A stretch of DNA of 8,113 bases, taken from Hominenteromicrobium gallistercoris (GTDB taxonomy: Bacteria; Bacillota; Clostridia; Oscillospirales; Acutalibacteraceae). The notes under the pieces were generated by a model. That model worked only from the letters and a program-made list of their open reading frames with translations. It searched no databases and was not told the origin of the DNA. This document shows positions 1 through 5,453 of this stretch, piece by piece; position 1 is the stretch's first letter; each line of letters opens with the position of its first letter. A program made the position numbers and the translations under genes. The stretch lies in contig DWXR01000047.1 in assembly GCA_019119145.1 (NCBI GenBank), forward strand, positions 1 through 8,113. The letters are read 5' to 3'.

Positions 1-2
1 TT

Positions 3-86
3 GTCCATGAAGCGGTCAAAGGTGAGGACGGAAGCCGGGAACAGGAGGTAGAAATCTTCTACCACTTTATCGGCAAAATGGATTGA
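3..86 (+). CDS. C-terminal end of a large serine recombinase (partial, runs off the left edge)
   Basis: An open frame enters from the left edge and ends at TGA 84-86. Its 27 visible residues begin VHEAVKGEDGSREQEV and end FYHFIGKMD. This pattern, a charged segment followed by an E-I-x-Y-x-F-I-G-x-hydrophobic-D end, resembles the extreme C-terminus (DUF4368-type tail) of the large serine site-specific recombinases that mobilise conjugative and mobilisable elements in Clostridia. The catalytic serine domain and recombinase domain would lie outside the window, so the assignment rests on a short tail. The local sequence is AT-richer than the genes from 484 onward, which fits a mobile-element end. 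Such recombinase genes commonly sit at the very end of their element, so the attachment junction may lie just downstream (about 87-145). Moderate confidence. Confidence 0.55.
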   Translation, partial: VHEAVKGEDGSREQEVEIFYHFIGKMD

Positions 87-105
87 ATGATACCAATATC
101 CTTAA

Positions 106-282
106 CTATGTGATCCCAGAAAAGGCCTGCCGGAGGTTTCGCTGATGCTGCCGCACTGCGGCGCGCTTTTCGCGCCGACATTCAGCGAATACGTGAAGGC
201 GTACCACACGATCACCAGGCGGCGGCTGACCTGTCCGCACTGCGGGGAAAAGGGCCTGTGCCGAAAGCAGCTCCGGCGCTAG
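106..282 (+). pseudogene. 5'-truncated zinc-ribbon protein remnant
   Basis: The frame is open from just after TAA 103-105 to TAG 280-282. From residue KGLPEV onward it reads like the C-terminal part of a small zinc-ribbon protein: a first knuckle LPHCG, a middle segment EYVKAYHTITRRRL, then a complete CPHCG knuckle and a basic end (CRKQLRR). The first knuckle should be CxxC, but leucine stands where the first cysteine is expected, so the zinc site looks damaged. No natural N-terminus exists in frame. The only ATG, at 145-147, does have a GGAGG 8 nt upstream, so expression of a 45-residue peptide cannot be excluded. Its abrupt beginning right after the recombinase tail suggests a gene interrupted by element insertion. 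The family is not recognised further. Confidence 0.5.
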
Positions 283-303
283 CCCGCCGCCATTCCCGGA
301 AAA

Positions 304-321
304 TGCAAAATTTTTGCAAAA
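304..321 (-). promoter_or_regulatory. Candidate response-regulator operator, 7-4-7 direct repeat upstream of the two-component operon
   Basis: On the minus strand this reads TTTTGCA-AAAA-TTTTGCA: two perfect 7-bp repeats with an 11-bp period. OmpR/PhoB-family regulators typically bind as dimers to direct repeats one helical turn apart (for example Pho boxes, or CiaR and WalR sites). The same 7-4-7 motif recurs at 4617-4634 before the peptidase genes. It lies about 37 bp upstream of the proposed -35 element for the operon at 484. Autoregulation by the encoded regulator is an inference. Confidence 0.5.
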
Positions 322-340
322 ACTGTCCGGCGTCCTCTGC

Positions 341-374
341 GGGCGGGCTTCCCCGAGTTGAAGCCCGCCCTTTT
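341..374 (+). terminator. Rho-independent terminator of the upstream region
   Basis: A perfect 11-bp GC-rich stem (GGGCGGGCTTC at 341-351 with GAAGCCCGCCC at 360-370) and an 8-nt loop are followed by TTTT. It would end + strand transcription coming from the recombinase/zinc-ribbon side and insulate the operon beginning at 484. The minus-strand reading has no T tract, so it is directional. Confidence 0.75.
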
Positions 375-386
375 CTGTGTTAAAAT
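358..386 (+). promoter_or_regulatory. Candidate sigma-A-type promoter for the two-component operon
   Basis: TTGAAG (358-363) and TAAAAT (381-386) are separated by 17 bp. They match the -35 and -10 consensus at 4/6 and 5/6 positions and sit about 98 bp before the response-regulator ATG. The -35 overlaps the right arm of the terminator at 341-374. This is the only AT-rich block between the terminator and the start codon, which supports the choice; the start site itself is predicted. Confidence 0.45.
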
Positions 387-483
387 AAAGACAACGCAGC
401 CTGTTTTGAACAGGCCGCCGCGCGGTCGAAGCGGGGGGCTTTGCCGGGCGGCAAAAGGAGATGCAGGAAGGAACGGTGGGACC

Positions 484-1146
484 ATGATCCGGATTCTGAT
501 CGTCGAGGACGATGAAAATATTTCAAAAATGCTGGCGGCGACGCTTTCGATCGGCGGGTACGGCTACGCGCAGTGCGGCGACGGCCTCGAGGCCATCGGG
601 CGCATCACGGCGGAGAGCTACGACCTGATTCTGCTCGACGTCATGCTGCCCGGCGCCGACGGCTTCGCCGTGCTCGACGCGATCCGCGCGAAGGGTTGCG
701 AAACGCCGGTCATCTTTCTGACAGCGCTCGGCGCGGTGGCCGACAAGGTCAAGGGCCTGCGCGGCGGCGCGGAGGACTACATCGTAAAGCCGTTTGAGGC
801 CGTCGAGCTGCTCGCGCGCATCGAGGTCGTGCTCCGGCGCGCGGGCAAAAGCGAAATGCGCCTGCAGTACGGCGACATCTGCGTCGACATCGAGCGCCAC
901 ACGGTCACGAAAAACGGCGAGCCCGTCGTGCTGACGCCGAAGGAGTTCGACGTGCTCGTCTTCTTCATGCGCAACGTCGACGTCGCGATCACGCGCGAAC
1001 AGCTGCTCTCGAACGTCTGGGAGTACAACTACACCGGCGAATCGCGCACCGTGGACATCCACGTGCAGCAGGTGCGCCGCAAGCTCGGCCTGCAGGGCCG
1101 GCTGATCACGATCCCGAAGCTCGGCTACCGCTTGGAACGCCGCTGA
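484..1146 (+). CDS. OmpR/PhoB-family DNA-binding response regulator
   Basis: This 220-residue protein is of normal length for the family. The receiver domain (about 1-120) shows the acidic pocket E8-D9-D10, phospho-acceptor D52 in LLLDVMLPGADG, switch residues T80 and Y99, and conserved K102 in DYIVKPF. The C-terminal half (about 125-220) is a winged-helix trans_reg_C domain: LTPKEFDVL, then REQLLSNVW, the recognition-helix region SRTVDIHVQQVRRKLG and the final hairpin ITIPKLGYRLE. Phosphorylation by the kinase encoded 29 bp downstream should drive dimerisation and binding to direct repeats. I chose ATG 484 because the receiver fold starts there and AGGAAGGA lies at 465-472. An in-frame extension back to TTG 358 would begin inside the terminator and adds non-conserved residues. 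The specific subfamily (for example WalR, VanR or PhoP) cannot be decided. Confidence 0.95.
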   Translation: MIRILIVEDDENISKMLAATLSIGGYGYAQCGDGLEAIGRITAESYDLILLDVMLPGADGFAVLDAIRAKGCETPVIFLTALGAVADKVKGLRGGAEDYIVKPFEAVELLARIEVVLRRAGKSEMRLQYGDICVDIERHTVTKNGEPVVLTPKEFDVLVFFMRNVDVAITREQLLSNVWEYNYTGESRTVDIHVQQVRRKLGLQGRLITIPKLGYRLERR

Positions 1147-1175
1147 CCGCATCCGCCTGAGAAAGGAGACGGCTC

Positions 1176-2696
1176 ATGAAGCTATGGCAGAAGGTTTCGC
1201 TGACGGCGCTCGTCTTCGTGATGCTCGCCATCCAGCTCACGCAGTTTCTCGTGCTGGAACGCAGCTTTGAAAACTCCATCCAGCGCGAGCGGCAGACCGC
1301 CGTTTCGGCGCATGAGGCGCTGAGCGCCTCGCTCTCCAACCACGCCGCCTACGAGCGGCTCAAGGCCGGCAAGCTCCTGCTGAGCACCGACGAGATCGCC
1401 GAGCTGCTCAGCAACACCGTGACGGCGGACATCTCCACCGCCTCGGCGATCGCCGTGCTGCTGAACGGCAGCCTCGTCACCGCGGCCGGCGCCGGGCTTT
1501 TCGAAGACGGGACGGGCCTCATCGAGGCGCTCGCGCCGGGCGACGCCATCGACGAGGGCCGCAGCGTGATCCGCGACATCGACGGCGCGACCTACCTCGT
1601 CATCGCCTCCACGGTGCAGCTTGAGACGATGCCCTACGCGCTGTACACGGCCTACGACATTTCCGATGTGTACGCAACACGCGAACAGGACCTGGCCGCC
1701 GCGCGCACGACCGGCCTGGTCTGCGGCGCCGCGATCTCGGCCGCGATGCTCGTGATGGTGCTCATCTTTCTGCACCCGCTGAAGGTCTCCGTGCAGACGA
1801 TCGAGGCCGTCGCGAACGGCAACTACAGCCTGCGCGTGCCCGAGCACGGCAGCGCCGAGCTGCGCACGCTCGCGCGCAGCATCAACAACATGTCCGCCTC
1901 GATCGACGAGCGCGAGCAGAAGCTGCGGGAGATCGCCGACAGCCGCAAGCGCTTTGCCGACTCGATGGCGCACGAGATGAAAACGCCGCTGACGAGCATC
2001 CTCGGCTTTGCCGACATCCTGCGCATCAAGAGCGCCGTCTCCGACAACCAGCGCCGCGACTACGCGACGACGATCGTCGAGGAGGCCAAGCGCCTGCGCG
2101 GCCTCTCCGCAAAGCTGCTGCAGCTCGCCTCCACCGACAGCGTGCAGCTCGACCGCACGGAAATCCCGGTCGGGCAGCTCTTTGCGGACATCGCCCACAC
2201 GATGGCGCCGATCCTCGAGCGCCGCGGCGTCCGTCTGGAAACGCTGCACCGGAACGCCGTGCTGCGCGTGGACCGCGAGCTGTTCCTCTCGCTGCTTTAC
2301 AACCTCATCGACAACGCGGCCAAGGCGTCGCCCGCGGGCTCCACGGTCTGGCTCGTGCAGTCCGTCCTCGACGGACACACCGTGCTTTCGGTCATCGACC
2401 AGGGCATCGGCATGAAGCCCGACACGGTGCGCCGCGCGACCGAGGCCTTCTACATGGAGGACAAGGCGCGCAGCCGCAAGGCCGGCGGCGCGGGCCTCGG
2501 CCTCGCCCTGTGCGACGACATCTGCCGCCGGCACGGCGCGCGGCTGGAGATCCGCTCCACCTACCAGAAGGGCACGACGATTCTGGTGCACATGGACGTC
2601 GCGCCGCCCGATGCGCCCGAAAAGGCCGAGCCGAAGACGGCGGAGCCGGCGCCCGCACAGCGCACGCGCCGCGGCCGCCGGGGCAAAGCGTCATGA
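1176..2696 (+). CDS. Membrane sensor histidine kinase (HAMP-HisKA-HATPase_c)
   Basis: This 506-residue partner kinase starts at ATG 1176 behind AAGGAG. TM1 spans about residues 7-27 and TM2 about 179-199, enclosing an extracytoplasmic sensor region of about 150 residues with no recognised motif, possibly PAS/Cache-like. HAMP (about 200-255) leads to the HisKA helix with phospho-acceptor H266 in SMAHEMKTPLTSILGFAD. The ATPase domain carries the N box (N376, D379, N380), the G1 box DQGIGM (D408-M413) and the G2 box GAGLGLAL (from G438), so it appears catalytically complete. After the ATPase fold (about residue 473) comes an unusual tail of some 33 residues, rich in Ala, Pro and Glu and ending in an Arg/Lys cluster (RTRRGRRGKAS). 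The stop overlaps the next ATG by 4 bp, implying translational coupling to the paralogous membrane proteins. The signal sensed is unknown. Confidence 0.95.
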   Translation: MKLWQKVSLTALVFVMLAIQLTQFLVLERSFENSIQRERQTAVSAHEALSASLSNHAAYERLKAGKLLLSTDEIAELLSNTVTADISTASAIAVLLNGSLVTAAGAGLFEDGTGLIEALAPGDAIDEGRSVIRDIDGATYLVIASTVQLETMPYALYTAYDISDVYATREQDLAAARTTGLVCGAAISAAMLVMVLIFLHPLKVSVQTIEAVANGNYSLRVPEHGSAELRTLARSINNMSASIDEREQKLREIADSRKRFADSMAHEMKTPLTSILGFADILRIKSAVSDNQRRDYATTIVEEAKRLRGLSAKLLQLASTDSVQLDRTEIPVGQLFADIAHTMAPILERRGVRLETLHRNAVLRVDRELFLSLLYNLIDNAAKASPAGSTVWLVQSVLDGHTVLSVIDQGIGMKPDTVRRATEAFYMEDKARSRKAGGAGLGLALCDDICRRHGARLEIRSTYQKGTTILVHMDVAPPDAPEKAEPKTAEPAPAQRTRRGRRGKAS

Positions 2697-3631
2697 GGCG
2701 CGTGCGCGGCGTTTTGCTGCCGCTCGCGCTCTGCGGGCTGATCCTCGCCGCCGGCGTCTGTGCGCCGGCGCTGTTCGGCGCGGCCGCGCCCGACTACAAG
2801 GACGCGCCGTCGGCCGTCGACATCGCGGGCGCCGAAAGCCCGCTGTACCTCGAAAGCGAAGCGGACATCCGCCTGCCGCCGTGGGACGTGATCGACACGC
2901 ACGCGAGCCTCCCCCTTTCCGCCTACACCGGGCTGACCGAAGCGGAGATCTACCCGGCGCTGAACCAGTACATCGGCGCGCTGGCCGCCCCGTTCTGCGG
3001 CGCCGTGGCCGAAGACCAGAACTTCGCCGACGCAATGCGCGTTTCCGCCGGACAGTTCTTCTACCTGCGCGACTACTCCCTCTCCGAGGAGCAGGACGGC
3101 CGCACGCTGAGCCTCGTGCTCGACGCACTGGGCCGCCCGCTCTACCTGCACACGCGCGGCGCCGCCGAGCAGGCCGAGCCGGTCAAGACCCCGAAAGCGC
3201 TGCTCCAGCAGGTACAGGCTGCGCTGGCCTTCTGGCAGGCGCAGGTCGAGGCCTGGCCGGAGGTCTACAGCGCCGAGCCGGAGGCCCGGCGGCAGTGGCT
3301 CCACTCCGTGGGCATCGCCGCAGAGACGGCGCTCAGCGGCATCGCGCGGATCCTTGTCGACCAGTTCGTCGACTTCCTGCTGCTCTACGACCGCATCGCC
3401 GCGGAATATCTCCCCGAAGCGTCCTTTGCCGAGCTCATCGCCGCGCCCTTCTACCTCGAGCCCGGCTACGTCATCGACTACGACGGCGAGTCGGTCATTG
3501 TGCTGACCGACCCCGAAAACCGCCCCTATACGCTGTACTACAACGCGGCCGCACAGGCCGTCACCGGCTTCGGCCTCGACGCGCGCATCGCAGGCTACAC
3601 CGAAATCGCAGAAAGGAACCCCGCATCATGA
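2693..3631 (+). CDS. Single-pass extracytoplasmic protein of unknown function, paralogue A of a tandem pair
   Basis: This 312-residue protein is not recognised as a named family. The start at ATG 2693 is set by an ATGA overlap with the kinase stop and by collinear alignment with the next protein; a longer in-frame upstream extension would lie inside the kinase gene. It has a short basic N-terminus (MRRVR) and a hydrophobic segment at about 7-30 that serves as a signal anchor. The context of C23 (AGVC) is not a good lipobox. The rest should be outside the membrane. Segments shared with its neighbour include IAG-x-E-x-PLYLE (44-54), LPPWD (61-65), PLSAY (74-78), a GQ...LRDY stretch (120-128), and near the C-terminus VLTD...NRPYTLYY (270-283) and TGFGLDA (291-297). 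The region around 165-255 is predicted mostly helical and diverges more. Co-translation with the kinase suggests a signalling-accessory or signal-binding role (inference). Confidence 0.8.
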   Translation: MRRVRGVLLPLALCGLILAAGVCAPALFGAAAPDYKDAPSAVDIAGAESPLYLESEADIRLPPWDVIDTHASLPLSAYTGLTEAEIYPALNQYIGALAAPFCGAVAEDQNFADAMRVSAGQFFYLRDYSLSEEQDGRTLSLVLDALGRPLYLHTRGAAEQAEPVKTPKALLQQVQAALAFWQAQVEAWPEVYSAEPEARRQWLHSVGIAAETALSGIARILVDQFVDFLLLYDRIAAEYLPEASFAELIAAPFYLEPGYVIDYDGESVIVLTDPENRPYTLYYNAAAQAVTGFGLDARIAGYTEIAERNPAS

Positions 3632-4587
3632 AGTTTCTCCGCACGGTCCTCCTCCCGCTTTTGCTCTGCGGGATCATCCTGACGGTCGGCTTCTGCTCTC
3701 CGACGCTTTTCAGCGCGGTCGTCTCCGACCACAAAGGCCGGACGGAGCGCGTCGCGATCGCCGGGCAGGAGAACCCGCTCTACCTCGAAAACGCGGCGGA
3801 AGTCTCGCTGCCGCCGTGGGACGCCATCGGCGACGACCGCGGCGTTCCGCTCAGCGCTTACTCCGCGTCCACCGCGGAGGATGTCAACAGCTTTATCCTC
3901 GCGCTGCTCAAGCTTTTCGGGGTGCCGCCCGCCGCGCAGGAGGACTTTGCCGCCGAGATGCGCGTGCACAACGGGCAGCTGATCTCCCTGCGCGACTACC
4001 GCTACAACAGCGGCGACCTGTACACGCTCGACCTTGTGCTCCATTACGACACGCTGCTTCCAATCTATATGCACACGCGCTGCCTCGCCTACGACACGCA
4101 GCCCGCCGCCGACACCGAAGCGCTGCTCGAGGATTTCCGCAGCGCCGCAGATCTGTGGAACAGCTACACCTATGACGTCTACGCACTGCTTCCGAGCGAT
4201 GACGCCGACGCCATAGTGCAGCTCGACGAAGCCGCCGCAGTCGTGCAGGACGACGCGCTGTCCCTGTTCCCGGACAGCAGCGTCTCCAGCTTTGTCCAAT
4301 TTTTCAACCGCATCGGCATGGAATTTGCCGTGATTTCCGGCCAGCCGGCAAACTCCGACTACGTGTGGTACACGTGGATGTGGCACGACCTTTTGAATAC
4401 CATACAGGACAGCTACGCGCTGACGTACGACGATGAAACCGTCGTCGTGCTCACGGACTACGGCAACCGCCCGTATACCCTGTACTACGACGGAAGCCGG
4501 GACCGCATCACCGGCTTCGGGCTTGACGCCTCGCTCGTCAGTTACAGCGCCGACACGGCCGCTTTCAGCGAGGCCGCATCCGAATAG
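3628..4587 (+). CDS. Single-pass extracytoplasmic protein of unknown function, paralogue B of a tandem pair
   Basis: This 319-residue protein is collinear with the preceding one over its whole length. It has an N-terminal hydrophobic anchor (about 5-30, LLPLLLCGIILTVGFC), IAGQENPLYLE (44-54), LPPWD (61-65), PLSAY (74-78), NGQLISLRDY (115-124), YMHTR (147-151), and a C-terminal block VVVLTDYGNRPYTLYY (272-287) with TGFGLDA (295-301). The middle third (about 160-255) is the least alike and has an acidic, aromatic-rich stretch (SDYVWYTWMWHD, 243-254). The gene starts in a 4-bp ATGA overlap with its paralogue, preceded by GAAAGGA in the end of that gene. It is the last gene before a strong terminator. 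A tandem duplication followed by divergence is the simplest origin. The pair may act as a heterodimer or bind two related ligands; function is unknown. Confidence 0.8.
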   Translation: MKFLRTVLLPLLLCGIILTVGFCSPTLFSAVVSDHKGRTERVAIAGQENPLYLENAAEVSLPPWDAIGDDRGVPLSAYSASTAEDVNSFILALLKLFGVPPAAQEDFAAEMRVHNGQLISLRDYRYNSGDLYTLDLVLHYDTLLPIYMHTRCLAYDTQPAADTEALLEDFRSAADLWNSYTYDVYALLPSDDADAIVQLDEAAAVVQDDALSLFPDSSVSSFVQFFNRIGMEFAVISGQPANSDYVWYTWMWHDLLNTIQDSYALTYDDETVVVLTDYGNRPYTLYYDGSRDRITGFGLDASLVSYSADTAAFSEAASE

Positions 4588-4602
4588 CCCGCGGCATTGT
4601 GC

Positions 4603-4653
4603 AAGTCCCCCGAAACTTTTGCAATTCTTTTGCAGGTTTCGGGGGACTTTTTT
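4603..4653 (+). terminator. Strong rho-independent terminator of the two-component operon
   Basis: A perfect 14-bp stem, AAGTCCCCCGAAAC (4603-4616) with GTTTCGGGGGACTT (4636-4649), is followed by a T run ending at 4653. It begins 16 bases after the stop of the last operon gene. The loop is unusually long (19 nt) and contains the 11-bp-period direct repeat described separately. Confidence 0.9.
4617..4634 (+). promoter_or_regulatory. Candidate response-regulator operator, 7-4-7 direct repeat upstream of the peptidase genes
   Basis: TTTTGCA-ATTC-TTTTGCA consists of two perfect 7-bp repeats with an 11-bp period, the same half-site and spacing as at 304-321 but on the opposite strand. It fills the loop of the terminator at 4603-4653 and is centred about 50 bp upstream of the predicted start site of the peptidase transcript, a position suitable for activation. 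Linkage to the response regulator at 484 is an inference from the shared motif and family habit. Confidence 0.5.
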
Positions 4654-4666
4654 GCGGCTTCTGTTT

Positions 4667-4672
4667 TATAGT
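4667..4672 (+). promoter_or_regulatory. Candidate -10 element for the peptidase gene pair
   Basis: TATAGT matches the -10 consensus at 5/6 positions and lies about 45 bp before the start codon at 4718. No convincing -35 is found 16-18 bp upstream (that position falls in the terminator right arm, GGACTT). A weak -35 combined with the upstream direct repeat is what an activator-dependent promoter would look like. An overlapping TATAGA at 4672-4677 is an alternative. Confidence 0.35.
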
Positions 4673-4717
4673 ATAGACAGAACGAAACAGCCGGACTGTC
4701 CGATTGGAGTGATTTTT

Positions 4718-5428
4718 ATGCCGAACCACATGCACCGCCGGCCGAAAAGCCGGCTGCGGCGGGAACTGCGCCGGGTGCGCATTTCGCGGCGCGCCAGATA
4801 CACGGCGCTCGCCGCCGTCGTGCTCCTCGCCGGGCTGACGGCGGGCTTCTGCCTCGGCCGCAGCGGCGCGCCCGCTTCCGGGACGAGCCCCGTTCCCCCG
4901 ATCGACGGCGTGGCCGTGCGCGCCGACGCCGCAGAGCCGGACATCGCCGAAAAGCTCGCCGTGTTCGAAACGGTTTTTGAGGACGGCCGCTACTGGAACC
5001 ACGCCGGCGCGGCCGACTGGCTGGACCCGGTGCTCTGCGTGACCGACACGCCGTGCGCCCACAGCACGGCGGGCGAAAGCACCTGCAACACCTACCGGGG
5101 CGCGCTGCTCGCCGAATTCCCCGATTTCTCCGGCATCCAGTGCTTTGGCTACGCCTCGCTGCTGAGCGACCTGCTTTTCGGCGTCGACGCGCCCGTGACC
5201 GCGCACACCGATTTTTCCCGGGTGCGCGTCGGCGATATGATCCGGCTGCAGGAGTCGATGCACTCGATGCTCGTGACGGCGGTCGACCGCGAAGCCGAAA
5301 CGGTCACCGTGACCGAGGTCAACGCCGATTATGAGACGTGCCGCATCGCCTGGGGACGCACCGTCACCCGCGAGGCGCTGTATGCAAACGGCGACAGCGT
5401 CACATTTTACACGCGCTATGCGGACTGA
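4718..5428 (+). CDS. Membrane-anchored papain-like (NlpC/P60- or CHAP-like) cysteine peptidase/amidase-domain protein
   Basis: This 236-residue protein starts at ATG 4718, 8 nt after TTGGAG. A strongly basic cytoplasmic N-terminus (about 12 Arg/Lys in the first 27 residues) precedes one membrane segment (about 28-46), giving a type II topology with the rest outside. After a Pro/Ser/Gly linker (about 48-61), the domain has the order expected of papain-fold enzymes: C142 in GIQCFGYASLLSDLLFG, then a VGDMIRL strand, H182 in MHSMLVTAV, and the polar residue N202 (or D204) in TVTVTEVNADYE, followed by WGRTVTREAL. This C-H-N order and the hydrophobic G-D-x-I strand resemble NlpC/P60- and CHAP-like families seen in Clostridia. 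Extra cysteines at 107, 113, 123 and 208 could form disulfides. Cleavage of peptidoglycan stem peptides or of proteins is possible; the substrate is unknown. It is probably co-transcribed with the C39-like gene 25 bp downstream. Confidence 0.7.
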   Translation: MPNHMHRRPKSRLRRELRRVRISRRARYTALAAVVLLAGLTAGFCLGRSGAPASGTSPVPPIDGVAVRADAAEPDIAEKLAVFETVFEDGRYWNHAGAADWLDPVLCVTDTPCAHSTAGESTCNTYRGALLAEFPDFSGIQCFGYASLLSDLLFGVDAPVTAHTDFSRVRVGDMIRLQESMHSMLVTAVDREAETVTVTEVNADYETCRIAWGRTVTREALYANGDSVTFYTRYAD

Positions 5429-5453
5429 ACACCGCAGCGGAAAGGAGGCCGCC

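Noticed and set aside
304..318. Hyphenated palindrome TGCAAAA-T-TTTTGCA as an operator in its own right
   Set aside because: It arises because the spacer of the direct repeat is a T run; only the direct-repeat form is shared with 4617-4634.
440..455. Small hairpin TTTGCC/GGCAAA in the leader of the response regulator gene
   Set aside because: Six pairs with a 4-nt loop; too weak to claim as a regulatory RNA structure, and not followed by a T tract.
358..483. In-frame extension of the response regulator back to TTG 358
   Set aside because: It would start inside the terminator hairpin, has no ribosome binding site and adds residues unlike a receiver domain; ATG 484 fits the family start.
1182..2591. 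Long open frame on the minus strand opposite the histidine kinase
   Set aside because: It is a shadow of GC-rich codon usage; its translation is His/Arg/Gly/Ala-rich low-complexity sequence with no motif, while the plus strand has a complete kinase.
2611..3627. Upstream extension of paralogue B through the paralogue A gene in another frame
   Set aside because: The translation is Arg/Ala-rich junk overlapping a real gene; the collinear alignment of the two paralogues and the ATGA overlap fix the start at 3628.
2693..4587. Lipoprotein status for the two paralogues because of a cysteine near the end of the hydrophobic segment
   Set aside because: The contexts AGVC and VGFC lack the small residue required before the cysteine in a lipobox.
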